DNA of 20,095 nucleotides, from positions 1 to 20,095 of IMG/VR virus record IMGVR_UViG_3300031703_000074; one strand, written 5' to 3'. The translations under genes and the position numbers were made by a program. Below are positions 1 through 7,278 of this stretch, piece after piece. This DNA comes from a virus. Position 1 is the first letter of the stretch. Each line of letters opens with the position of its first letter. The notes beneath the pieces were generated by a model. It was not told the DNA's origin and did no database searches. It saw only the letters and a program-made list of their open reading frames with translations.

Positions 1-20
1 ATGCCTTTATTGTCCTGCAT
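1..20 (-). CDS. Start of an unidentified gene, cut by the window edge
   Basis: An ATG at 20-18 follows a GGAG ribosome binding site at 30-27 with a 6-base gap, and reads M-Q-D-N-K-G before the window ends. The binding site overlaps the stop codon of the dexA gene, the tight packing seen across this genome. In T4 the clamp-loader small subunit gene 62 directly follows gene 44, so a displaced gene 62 is one possibility, but six residues cannot identify it. Confidence 0.5.
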
Positions 21-29
21 ACAATACTC

Positions 30-626
30 CTATGAAATTGCTTGAATTAATACTTGAAGCCTTAAAATATCTAATGCGATATCATAACGCGGGTCATGTA
101 ACACTACGTCTTTATACTCAACAGGCTCAGGCATAAAACTATTAGACATTTTACTGCCATATGATAGTCCGTCAATCATTGAACGAGTATCTCTGATTGA
201 CCACCATGGATAAGGTGAAGGTTTACCCATGGCTTTACACATTGTTTCAGTAATAATAGGATCAAAAGTATTGCCACGAGTATAAACACTAGCACCTTCA
301 GTATATATGCTTTCTAAAACATCAGGCATTTCACTTATAGAAACATCAGTCTTATAAGCTTTTAATTGAGACCTTTGTGCCTCTTTAGATTGTAGCATCC
401 ACCAATCAATGGTAGAAGATTCAATCACACGCTTAAATACTTTGACCTGCTCGTTGACGTCAAACTTAACGTATGTGGATCCGTCCACAATCTCACTTAG
501 GGTATATGGCTTACTAATAAAACGATTAGTATCAAAAGCGAATGCAGCCATCGATAATACCGGACAATTAATTACGTCTTGTCCAAGAGTCTCATAGTCA
601 TAAATCAATGAATTATTCATTTCCAT
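30..626 (-). CDS. dexA: DexA-like 3'-5' exonuclease (DEDDh family)
   Basis: This 198-residue protein resembles T4 exonuclease A (227 residues), a DnaQ-superfamily enzyme that removes nucleotides from DNA 3' ends using two metal ions. The acidic set is visible: D10 and E12 in YDYETLG (Exo I), D122 in RGNTFDP (Exo II), and H177 with D182 in HDPRYD (Exo III, DEDDh spacing). The STIDWWMLQS segment near residue 75 also matches T4 DexA. It overlaps the end of the gp44 gene. A second start at 620 forms an ATGA overlap with the gp44 stop codon and suggests translational coupling; neither start has a clear ribosome binding site. In T4, gene 62 rather than dexA follows gene 44, so the placement is unusual. 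The family call is strong; the role in this phage (end trimming or host DNA breakdown) is inferred. Confidence 0.85.
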   Translation of the reverse strand: MEMNNSLIYDYETLGQDVINCPVLSMAAFAFDTNRFISKPYTLSEIVDGSTYVKFDVNEQVKVFKRVIESSTIDWWMLQSKEAQRSQLKAYKTDVSISEMPDVLESIYTEGASVYTRGNTFDPIITETMCKAMGKPSPYPWWSIRDTRSMIDGLSYGSKMSNSFMPEPVEYKDVVLHDPRYDIALDILRLQVLIQAIS

Positions 627-1558
627 TCACTATTGGCCATAATCTCTGTGAGACATGCCGCAGTATTAAGTTCATGATCAGCAACAAAAGCATTTTTATA
701 CTGATAGTCTGCAAGGATTAGAATGATTTGTGGAACACTATTAGCAGTAAGTTTACTAGTCATAGTATCATATATCTTACGGAATAGAACATGTGGTTCA
801 GTGTCAGAGTTCTCGCCAACCCACTTACGCATCTTATTAAAGTCTTTATCTTTTAGATGCTTAACTAGATCTGAGAATGAATCATCTGACATGTTACTTA
901 GGATACCAGCATCAATTGCACCAGAGGTACTATAACGTTGACATTCATTAATAACACGACGCCAATCAGGCGCATGAGTCATAATAAGATTAGCGATAAC
1001 CTTCTTATCGTATATAACACTTTCTTCGACTAGGATGAGTTGAAGACGTTTCATGAAGGATGCAGATAGGTATGCAAGTGCCTTCTTTGAAGTGTTGAAT
1101 TCATATATAGAACATCGAGAATGAAGTGGTGCAATAATACGGTTTTTAAAGTTACATGTTAGAATGAACCGGCAATTATTAGAGAATTCTTCCATGAATC
1201 CACGAAGTGCTGGTTGAGTACTTTGAGCATTTAAGTAGTCTGCTTCATCAAGTATGACAACCTTTAGTCCACCATGAAGTGATACAGTACTTGCAAATTG
1301 TTTAATAGTCGTTCGAAGTGTATCAATGTTTCCTGATTCAGAAGCGTTGATAATGATATAGTCTAGATCTAGACTGTGGCATATGGCACGAGCAATAGTA
1401 GTCTTACCTACACCTGCAGTACCTGAAAGAAGCATGTTTGGAACATTGCCACTCTCTACGATTTCAGAGAAGGTCTGAGATAGATCTTCACTTAGAACAC
1501 ATTCATTAATAGTTTGAGGGCGGTATTTCTCTACCCATAACATATCGCTTTTATTCAT
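617..1558 (-). CDS. 44: Sliding-clamp loader large subunit (gp44-like AAA+ ATPase)
   Basis: This 313-residue protein (T4 gp44 has 319) is the ATPase of the clamp loader, which opens the gp45 ring and places it on primer-template DNA. It starts with the family signature LWVEKYRP. Walker A is GTAGVGKT at residues 46-53, Walker B is VVILDEAD at 100-107, and the SRC motif that carries the trans-acting arginine finger is at 147-149. The start at 1558 has GGAG six bases upstream. It has its own TGTACA/TATAAT promoter at 1616-1588, in the gap after the dsbA gene. The expected partner subunit gp62 is not the next gene; dexA is. Identity is very secure. Confidence 0.95.
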   Translation of the reverse strand: MNKSDMLWVEKYRPQTINECVLSEDLSQTFSEIVESGNVPNMLLSGTAGVGKTTIARAICHSLDLDYIIINASESGNIDTLRTTIKQFASTVSLHGGLKVVILDEADYLNAQSTQPALRGFMEEFSNNCRFILTCNFKNRIIAPLHSRCSIYEFNTSKKALAYLSASFMKRLQLILVEESVIYDKKVIANLIMTHAPDWRRVINECQRYSTSGAIDAGILSNMSDDSFSDLVKHLKDKDFNKMRKWVGENSDTEPHVLFRKIYDTMTSKLTANSVPQIILILADYQYKNAFVADHELNTAACLTEIMANSEWK

Positions 1559-1587
1559 TCACTACTCCATAATATATTGATGTACCT

Positions 1588-1616
1588 ATTATAACATAGA
1601 TACACCAGTTTGTACA
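1588..1616 (-). promoter_or_regulatory. Early-type promoter (TGTACA-N17-TATAAT) for gp44
   Basis: On the minus strand the -35-like TGTACA lies at 1616-1611, then 17 bases, then TATAAT at 1593-1588, preceded by TGT (extended -10). It sits between the dsbA stop and the gp44 start. Flanks are almost the same as at the gp47 promoter: GTTG before TGTACA, TATG before the -10, GGTACAT just after it. It should be read by host sigma-70-type RNA polymerase. The -35 recalls the GTTTAC of T4 early promoters. Confidence 0.8.
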
Positions 1617-1624
1617 CAACTATT

Positions 1625-1894
1625 TTATGCCTCTGCGGAGAATAAAGCTTCGTATAATGTTTCAACTTCTTCTGCTGCTTCGGTAGTCTCAGCAATATTT
1701 TGCTTATGATATGCAGATGCAACCTTCTTAAGATACTTTTTAGGTAGGTCAAACTTTTCGGATAAGTCATCAATTGTTTCTTTGATATAATCACGTTCGC
1801 CTTCGGTACGTACCATTGAGTTAGAAATTTCTTTCATAGCTGAACGGATTGCTTGACGGTCTGCAGGTGCTGATGGGATAATTAAGTTGTTCAT
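1625..1894 (-). CDS. dsbA: DsbA-like double-stranded DNA binding protein
   Basis: This 89-residue protein has exactly the length of T4 DsbA, a small dsDNA-binding protein reported to bind near late promoters and influence late transcription. The C-terminal half aligns well: a lysine-rich helix, then AYHKQN (T4 has LYHKDN), then a glutamate-rich stretch ending EVETLYEALFS (T4 EVVELYDTVFS). The N-terminal half is diverged. The start at 1894 has AGAG upstream. It lies just downstream of gp45 (12-base gap) and so is probably co-transcribed with the clamp from the promoter at 2656-2628. In T4 dsbA lies beside gene 33, so its place between genes 45 and 44 differs. The match is from memory of the T4 sequence. 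Confidence 0.8.
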   Translation of the reverse strand: MNNLIIPSAPADRQAIRSAMKEISNSMVRTEGERDYIKETIDDLSEKFDLPKKYLKKVASAYHKQNIAETTEAAEEVETLYEALFSAEA

Positions 1895-1906
1895 AATATA
1901 GTTCTC

Positions 1907-2590
1907 TTAAACGTTAAATTTAGATGATTTTTCAAGTGCTACCCAATATGTTAATTGGTCAGCGGTATTTTCAAACTTAGAAATTAGTTTGGACGATATG
2001 GATACCTTATAGTCTCCTTGTACGAATTTAAAGTTATTAATATTAAATACTAACTCAAAGTCATTGTCATACTCAAGGTCTGAATCAATGTCTAGTTTAT
2101 ACGAGTTAGCGGTTTTGTTGGCAATATCAGTAGATAATAATGTCAACGATGAGCTTCCAGATGTACCTTTAACTACAATATCGGTAGTGCCAAGAACAGC
2201 GGAAGATTTACGTAATGAATTTAAGTCTTCATTACTTAGTACAAACTCAACATCAGTCGAAGGCATTTTAATGTCTTTGGACGGAGAAGTAAGTATGGAT
2301 GTATCAGAGAAGAAGTACTTAATGGACTGTCGTCCTTGATTAATAGTGACATACTTCATATCTGCGTTAAAGATAAACTCGGGATCTTCAAACATACCGA
2401 TAACATTTAAGAACTCATTCAGATCATAGATACCGAATCCGTTTTCAAAGGTCTCGCTTATATCTGCAGAGCTAAGAATGTTCTTAGCATTTGACATGGT
2501 TTTAACCGTGCTGCCTTCGCTGAATACTATGTTTGAATTAATCGAACTAAAGTTTTTTAGAATCGATACAGTCTTACTAGATAATTTCAT
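1907..2590 (-). CDS. 45: DNA polymerase sliding clamp (gp45)
   Basis: This 227-residue protein (T4 gp45 has 228) forms the trimeric ring that tethers the phage polymerase to DNA and, in T4, also tracks along DNA to activate late promoters through gp55 and gp33. The start MKLSSKTVSILKNFSSINS closely follows T4 (MKLSKDTTALLKNFATINS). Other matches are IYDLNEFLNVIGMF near residue 55, the FNINNFKFVQGDYKVSI segment, and the C-terminal YWVALE (T4 YVVALE). AGGA lies seven bases before the start at 2590. It is the first gene behind its own promoter, ahead of dsbA. The presence of both gp45 and gp55 supports T4-style clamp-dependent late transcription; gp33 was not found here. Confidence 0.95.
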   Translation of the reverse strand: MKLSSKTVSILKNFSSINSNIVFSEGSTVKTMSNAKNILSSADISETFENGFGIYDLNEFLNVIGMFEDPEFIFNADMKYVTINQGRQSIKYFFSDTSILTSPSKDIKMPSTDVEFVLSNEDLNSLRKSSAVLGTTDIVVKGTSGSSSLTLLSTDIANKTANSYKLDIDSDLEYDNDFELVFNINNFKFVQGDYKVSISSKLISKFENTADQLTYWVALEKSSKFNV

Positions 2591-2627
2591 TGGTACTTCC
2601 TTTATAATGTAACTTGATTATGGTACT

Positions 2628-2656
2628 ATTATATCACGATATTAGTGAAGTGTACA
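2628..2656 (-). promoter_or_regulatory. Early-type promoter (TGTACA-N17-TATAAT) for gp45-dsbA
   Basis: On the minus strand TGTACA lies at 2656-2651 and TATAAT at 2633-2628, exactly 17 bases apart, with the extended element TGA directly before TATAAT. It is in the 74-base gap between the gp46 stop and the gp45 start. Geometry matches the other four members of the family in this window. Confidence 0.8.
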
Positions 2657-2664
2657 CTCTTTTT

Positions 2665-4380
2665 TTATTTAATTTTACTAAAGTTGCGATCTTTTATGAA
2701 TTCGATCTTACTGCGGAACTTACTCTCTAATATCTCACCCTTATGTGAGATGACGAACACATTGGTACCTTCATCTAACGTATTAAGGATTTTCATTAGA
2801 TTTTCTACACCATCATGATCCATGGATGAATCAAAAGTCTCATCGAGTATCAATAAGTTTGTGTTAGTAGAATTCTTCATACGTGCAATTTGACGCCATG
2901 TGAACATTAGTGCCAAATCGATACGTGTCTTTTCGCCTTCAGAGAATGATTCATATGAGAAGTTATCCCTATGGCGTGAACGTATACTTTCATCAAAGTT
3001 CTCATCTAGATTAAATGACACAAAAAAGTCAAGAATCTGTAGGTAACTATTGATTAACTTATTCATTACAGGCAAGTATTCTTTAATTACCTTAGTCTTA
3101 ATGCCTGTGTCCTTTAGCATTTCTGCGATGACGATAGCATATGAAATCTCTTCGTTGATCTGATACTTACGATCTGAAAGTTGTAACTTAGTCTCTTGCA
3201 ATTCATTTAGTTCAAGCTTAGCCTTTTCAATGTCGCTATTACTTGCAGTACTATTAAGGATTTCTGATTCAAGCGTTGCAATATTAGCATCGACATTGGC
3301 GATATTAGCTTCGGTAAGTTTGAGTGTCATCTTTATGTCACGCTTCTTTTTTAGCTTATCGCTAATAGTTTCAATGGTATTCAATACCTCACTGAATTCA
3401 GTCTCAAGTGTATTCTTAGTGGTTATCCTTGATTTAGCGTTGTTACTAATATCAGATATTTTAGACTTACGCAATGATTCATCTATTATCTGTGTACAAG
3501 AAGGGCACTCATCGTTCGATGAATAGAACTTAGATTCAGTCATTAGAACCTTTAATTCGTTATTTAAGGTGTGCAGATCCATAGTTAGAGCAGTCTTTCT
3601 ATCAGAAATAGAGCTTAAGCTTGACTCTGTGATAGTATCAAATTCATCCAACCATTCATTAAGGTTATCCTTTTCAGACGTATATCCTGCCTTGTCACCT
3701 TTAAACTTCGTGATAGATTCACGTTTAGTTTCTGCAATACTCTCAGAAGCCTTTGCCATATCCTTAATATACTTTGACTGCATATCAATCTTTGAGGACT
3801 GAAGAGTAATCTCTTGAGTGATAGACTTATAGTCTTCCTTAATACGTGCTGAGTTCTCTTTAAGTAATCCATTCATTTTAGAGAATATATTGATGTCTAA
3901 CAAGTCTTCAATTACTTCACGCCGATACGAAGATTTAAGCTGCATAAACGGTACAAAGGAAGATGATCCTAATACTACAATCTGATGGAAAGACTTATGG
4001 TTAAGCTTTAGAATATTCTGTTCTAAATACTTCTGATAGTCACGAGTGGTTGAGCTCTGATTAATCATATGGCCATTCTGCCATATCTCAAAGATACCTG
4101 GCTTAATACCACGTTTAATCTCAAACTTATGATTACCGATATCGAACTTAACCGTAACCTCACAGTTCTTCATATTAATAGAGTTAAGCAATGCTGGCTT
4201 ATTAATATCACGATGTGGTTTACCAAACAATGCAAAAGAAATTGCATCTAAGATAGTAGACTTACCTGCACCATTTGCACCGACAATAAGAGTCGTAGGA
4301 CTACGGTCTAATTGAATTAGTGTAGGTGTATCACCAGTTGATAGAAAATTGCGGTATTCTATAGACTTAAACGTTATCAT
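2665..4380 (-). CDS. 46: Recombination nuclease ATPase subunit gp46 (Rad50/SbcC-like)
   Basis: This 571-residue protein (T4 gp46 has 560) is the SMC-like ATPase that works with gp47 to resect DNA ends for recombination-dependent replication and host DNA breakdown. The N-terminal lobe has Walker A GANGAGKS at 34-41. Two coiled-coil arms (about 170-285 and 300-425) flank a zinc hook C292-P-S-C295. The C-terminal lobe has the ABC signature SFSEGEKTR at 478-486, Walker B NLLILDETFD at 508-517 and the H-loop ISHK at 544-547. All key residues are intact. The start overlaps the end of gp47 as ATGA, so the two are translationally coupled and made together from the promoter at 5484-5456. Confidence 0.96.
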   Translation of the reverse strand: MITFKSIEYRNFLSTGDTPTLIQLDRSPTTLIVGANGAGKSTILDAISFALFGKPHRDINKPALLNSINMKNCEVTVKFDIGNHKFEIKRGIKPGIFEIWQNGHMINQSSTTRDYQKYLEQNILKLNHKSFHQIVVLGSSSFVPFMQLKSSYRREVIEDLLDINIFSKMNGLLKENSARIKEDYKSITQEITLQSSKIDMQSKYIKDMAKASESIAETKRESITKFKGDKAGYTSEKDNLNEWLDEFDTITESSLSSISDRKTALTMDLHTLNNELKVLMTESKFYSSNDECPSCTQIIDESLRKSKISDISNNAKSRITTKNTLETEFSEVLNTIETISDKLKKKRDIKMTLKLTEANIANVDANIATLESEILNSTASNSDIEKAKLELNELQETKLQLSDRKYQINEEISYAIVIAEMLKDTGIKTKVIKEYLPVMNKLINSYLQILDFFVSFNLDENFDESIRSRHRDNFSYESFSEGEKTRIDLALMFTWRQIARMKNSTNTNLLILDETFDSSMDHDGVENLMKILNTLDEGTNVFVISHKGEILESKFRSKIEFIKDRNFSKIK

Positions 4381-5426
4381 GTAATTTCCATATTTGAAGC
4401 TTCGGTATATAAAGTTTTTATAATACCTTTAATACGATCTTTATTCAATTCAGTATCAACCGCATCAACATAATCATTGAGTAGGGTAGAAGTATCTTCA
4501 ACAGATACACTTTCATCATCGACATTTTCACCCATGAATTCATCGAATGTTTCTGCAATCTTTAACTCATGTGGATTATATGAATTAACTTCGTCTACAA
4601 ACTTATCGAATAGGTATGCATCACTCTTCTCAGAGACGATGATTTTAACGAATTTATCAGTGATAACACTAAGGTCTGCATCACATCCGTTATTCCACTC
4701 TAGCTTATGGAACATTCTATGTGGATTCAATACAGGAGTAAGTTCAAGAGTTTCGGTGTCTAATATGTGGAAGTACTTAGGATCATCTGCGTCATTCCAA
4801 TAGAATTCCATCTGAGAACCTAGGTAATGAATATTATCCGTAGATGATTTAGTATGATAATGACCAGATAACACGGTATCGAAATGGCTGAATAGATTAG
4901 CATTCATACCAGTGTGACTCTTTACACCTCTCATCATCTCAAAGTTATTCAATTCTAGATGAGCACCAATGACTTTAGCCTTACATGACTTAATCCATTT
5001 AGTATATTCAACATAGTTTTGACTGTTAATCCATGGAACAAGTGCCATACGCAAAGAACCATATTTCATCACAGTCGGTTTCATAACGATATTAACATTA
5101 TTAATGTAATACCCTAAGAGTTCCTTCAATGAATTTAGTTCGTTTGTGTTCTTATAATAGACGTCATGGTTGCCAGGAATAATATCCATCATCATGCCAT
5201 TCTTCTTTAATGGATCAAGGAAGATTTCTCTATTATGGTTTAACGCTTTGAAATTAACAAACTTGCGATGATCGTAATAATCACCAAGGTGTAATACCTG
5301 TTTGATATTGTGTTTGATACAGTAAGGGAAGAAAACGTCCGAATAGAACGTTTCTTGGTATTTAAGAAACACATCTGAGGAGTTGCGAATTCCACAGTGT
5401 GTATCATTAAGGATTGCTATCTTCAA
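4377..5426 (-). CDS. 47: Recombination nuclease subunit gp47 (Mre11/SbcD-like)
   Basis: This 349-residue protein (T4 gp47 has 339) is the metallophosphoesterase nuclease of the gp46/gp47 complex. The calcineurin-like metal-binding motifs are in order: LNDTH with D8 and H10, GDYYDHR at 48-54, GNHD at 85-88, GAHLEL at 154-159 and SGHYH at 187-191. The C-terminus (about 270-349) is acidic and probably contacts gp46. The start codon is TTG at 5426-5424, with GAGG seven bases upstream; there is no in-frame ATG nearby, and the next residues KIAILNDTH line up with the family N-terminus. It is the first gene of the gp47-gp46 unit and ends in an ATGA overlap with gp46. Confidence 0.95.
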   Translation of the reverse strand: MKIAILNDTHCGIRNSSDVFLKYQETFYSDVFFPYCIKHNIKQVLHLGDYYDHRKFVNFKALNHNREIFLDPLKKNGMMMDIIPGNHDVYYKNTNELNSLKELLGYYINNVNIVMKPTVMKYGSLRMALVPWINSQNYVEYTKWIKSCKAKVIGAHLELNNFEMMRGVKSHTGMNANLFSHFDTVLSGHYHTKSSTDNIHYLGSQMEFYWNDADDPKYFHILDTETLELTPVLNPHRMFHKLEWNNGCDADLSVITDKFVKIIVSEKSDAYLFDKFVDEVNSYNPHELKIAETFDEFMGENVDDESVSVEDTSTLLNDYVDAVDTELNKDRIKGIIKTLYTEASNMEIT

Positions 5427-5433
5427 CTTATAA

Positions 5434-5437
5434 CCTC
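5434..5437 (-). promoter_or_regulatory. Ribosome binding site fixing the TTG start of gp47
   Basis: GAGG on the minus strand lies seven bases before TTG at 5426-5424. It supports TTG as the true initiation codon, since the metal-binding motif begins only seven residues later and no ATG is available in frame. Confidence 0.7.
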
Positions 5438-5455
5438 ATCAATATAGTATGTACC

Positions 5456-5484
5456 ATTATAACATAGTACAGTCAATTTGTACA
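5456..5484 (-). promoter_or_regulatory. Early-type promoter (TGTACA-N17-TATAAT) for gp47-gp46
   Basis: On the minus strand TGTACA is at 5484-5479 and TATAAT at 5461-5456, 17 bases apart, with TGT directly before the -10. It begins only seven bases after the stop codon of the oxygenase-like gene. The surrounding 50 bases are nearly a copy of those at the gp44 promoter. Confidence 0.8.
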
Positions 5485-5491
5485 CAACTAT

Positions 5492-6592
5492 TTACGCATA
5501 AACGGCTTCTTTTTTCAAAGGATTAGCTGGATCTACGTTTAAGTACTTTCCCCATTCTGCATAGAAGTGACGCATACCAACTTCGTCATGAATAGTATTA
5601 TTTTCATGTCTGCCGTGCAGTATATTCCTTCGTTCAGTACCAGGAGCCATTGCTACACCTTGACCTGTAACTGCTAATAAGTCTTCGTGCAAGTTACGTC
5701 CGAATGGTCCCCATATAGTATTATGATGATCTATACGCTTCTTGCGATCTTCAGCAGAATCACTTAATAGGCCATATCCACGGAACTCAATTAATACGCT
5801 ATCTGGTCCTAATGGTGTAATACTATCTGTGCGGTATGCAGAGCCTCGAAGATTAAAGTTATATCCTGGAAACAAGTCTACCATATACCATTGATTAGGA
5901 GGAACGCCAGGAAAACTTAATGCGCCACGATCTCCTGCACCTTCAAACTTATCATACTGTACTTCAAAGCTACCTACGTTTACATGTCCGTTATCAAATC
6001 CTGTACAAGGACGGGCAAAGTAATCATCGTTAAAGCCAGTAATGCGATTGAAGTAATGCAAATAGTCATGGTAAAACTCACTATTAGTATCATGCCATAG
6101 CTTATAGTTTGTTGGAATAATTGCTTTATGATAGTGAAATACCTCTAGTTCTTCTGTGTCAATTGCTGTAGCAATACAGTCGAAAGATCCGTCTGTCCAT
6201 TGCTCTACGTCCATAGTTGGGTTTGTGTTTAGTGTTGTCCACACCATACCGCCGTACTTTACTTCTGAATGAAGTTCCCTACTAGTTTTAATGACTTCTT
6301 CTAAATGTGTATGACCATGTGAAATATTACCAGATACACCGGTAATTCCAGGATTAATATAACATCCAATGCGCTCACCAAGATTTATGATAATAATATT
6401 TTTAAACGCAATTTGTGATGTTCTGTAGTCACCCTTATTCTTTATCTCACTCTTATGAATGATAGGGATCCAAACTTTAGCAAATATCTCTTTAATTTCT
6501 GCTTCGTAAATTTCCTGACTACTATAACATTCGCTACTAATATGCTCAACTGATGGTTCTGATAACCAATCTTTATGACTGCGTGATGCCAT
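5492..6592 (-). CDS. Ring-hydroxylating oxygenase alpha-subunit-like protein lacking the Rieske cluster ligands
   Basis: This 366-residue protein resembles the large subunit of Rieske non-heme iron oxygenases. The N-terminal part (about 30-80) reads like a Rieske-domain edge (EIFAKVWIPIIHKSEI, NKGDYRT). The cluster-binding pattern C-x-H...C-x2-H is missing: the only cysteines are C22, C77, C139 and C196, and the region after GCYINPG is shortened. The catalytic domain is better kept: NYKLWHDTNSEFYHDYLH at 162-179 holds candidate iron ligands H175 and H179 (one residue closer together than the usual H-x4-H), and LHEDLLAVTGQG at 301-312 holds a candidate third ligand D304. The C-terminal IDHHNTIWGPFGRNL segment is typical of the family. 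I chose ATG 6592 (GGAG six bases upstream) over an in-frame TTG at 6604. It follows gp55 by 15 bases and has no promoter of its own. It is an auxiliary gene with no T4 counterpart; substrate unknown. Confidence 0.75.
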   Translation of the reverse strand: MASRSHKDWLSEPSVEHISSECYSSQEIYEAEIKEIFAKVWIPIIHKSEIKNKGDYRTSQIAFKNIIIINLGERIGCYINPGITGVSGNISHGHTHLEEVIKTSRELHSEVKYGGMVWTTLNTNPTMDVEQWTDGSFDCIATAIDTEELEVFHYHKAIIPTNYKLWHDTNSEFYHDYLHYFNRITGFNDDYFARPCTGFDNGHVNVGSFEVQYDKFEGAGDRGALSFPGVPPNQWYMVDLFPGYNFNLRGSAYRTDSITPLGPDSVLIEFRGYGLLSDSAEDRKKRIDHHNTIWGPFGRNLHEDLLAVTGQGVAMAPGTERRNILHGRHENNTIHDEVGMRHFYAEWGKYLNVDPANPLKKEAVYA

Positions 6593-6598
6593 GGTCTT

Positions 6599-6602
6599 CT
6601 CC
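6599..6602 (-). promoter_or_regulatory. Ribosome binding site deciding the oxygenase-like gene start
   Basis: GGAG on the minus strand sits six bases before ATG 6592-6590. It overlaps the alternative in-frame TTG at 6604, which makes the ATG the better start. Confidence 0.7.
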
Positions 6603-6607
6603 AACGT

Positions 6608-7195
6608 TTATTCGTTTAATTCTTTTTCCATAAACTTGCCAAGATTCTTCTCCTGTGACAATATTTTATGCTTAACATGCAACTGTTCAGGCTCTTTACT
6701 ATTAGTCTCTTTCTCTCTAATTTTATCGTAATTAGTCCTGAGCTCTTCAATAAATGCTGTATCATAATCACCATTATTGTCCGCAGTCACAAACTCATCA
6801 AATCCTGACATTTCGATGTATTTGAATTTAATGTCATGCTGACGTTTTTCTTTAGCAATCCGACGTAAGAATGCAAACCAAGAGATTTGTGTAAAGTATG
6901 CAAAGGCATTAGGCTTACCTGTTCTGGTAGCAGCTTCAATATTATAATTTTTAATTGCCTTTAGACAGTTTTCAACTGCATCCATAACCATCTCATCTCT
7001 ATAGGAGTACCTAATGAAATTAGATTTATGAGATAGTCCCTCTGAAATCTTCATAAAGCAAGACGCAATATAATCAGTTACCTTAGGAAAATCTTCTTCT
7101 GCAGCTTCGGCATCATTAACGGTTTTAACGTAGGCCACAACAGCTTCTGAGAATTCCCTATTGTTAACGTAATGTTCTCTCTCTTTAGGTTTCAT
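6608..7195 (-). CDS. 55: Late-transcription sigma factor gp55
   Basis: This 195-residue protein (T4 gp55 has 185) is the small sigma-70-family factor that directs host RNA polymerase to the TATAAATA late promoters. Shared features with T4 gp55 are the early YVNNREF (T4 YVNNKEL), ISEGLSHKSNFIRYSYRDEMVMDAVENCLKAIKNYN (the region-2-like helices), and the PNAFAYFTQISWFAFLRRIAKEKRQ segment. AGAGA precedes the ATG at 7195. It is the first gene behind the minus-strand promoter at 7254-7226, and the oxygenase-like gene follows. Four TATAAATA boxes in this window are its expected targets. Confidence 0.93.
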   Translation of the reverse strand: MKPKEREHYVNNREFSEAVVAYVKTVNDAEAAEEDFPKVTDYIASCFMKISEGLSHKSNFIRYSYRDEMVMDAVENCLKAIKNYNIEAATRTGKPNAFAYFTQISWFAFLRRIAKEKRQHDIKFKYIEMSGFDEFVTADNNGDYDTAFIEELRTNYDKIREKETNSKEPEQLHVKHKILSQEKNLGKFMEKELNE

Positions 7196-7225
7196 AATTT
7201 AATCTCTTTATTAATTATATAATAT

Positions 7226-7254
7226 ATTATATCACGTTTAACCTCATTTGTACA
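7226..7254 (-). promoter_or_regulatory. Early-type promoter (TGTACA-N17-TATAAT) for gp55
   Basis: On the minus strand TGTACA lies at 7254-7249 and TATAAT at 7231-7226, 17 bases apart, with TGA before the -10. The downstream leader is very AT-rich. It fires away from the plus-strand promoter at 7292, with 37 bases between the two TGTACA boxes. Confidence 0.8.
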
Positions 7255-7278
7255 ATTCATGAAATGAATAGCGGCTAT
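7255..7278. repeat. Overlapping inverted repeats between divergent promoters
   Basis: ATTCAT-GAA-ATGAAT (7255-7269) and ATAGC-G-GCTAT (7268-7278) overlap and fill most of the space between the two -35 boxes. They look like possible operator or protein-binding sites. Short AT-rich palindromes also arise by chance. Confidence 0.4.

Noticed and set aside
3493-3498. TGTACA within gp46
   Set aside because: It encodes Cys-Thr of the zinc hook region, and no TATAAT lies 17 bases away on either strand.
6002-6007. TGTACA within the oxygenase-like gene
   Set aside because: No TATAAT at the required spacing on either strand.
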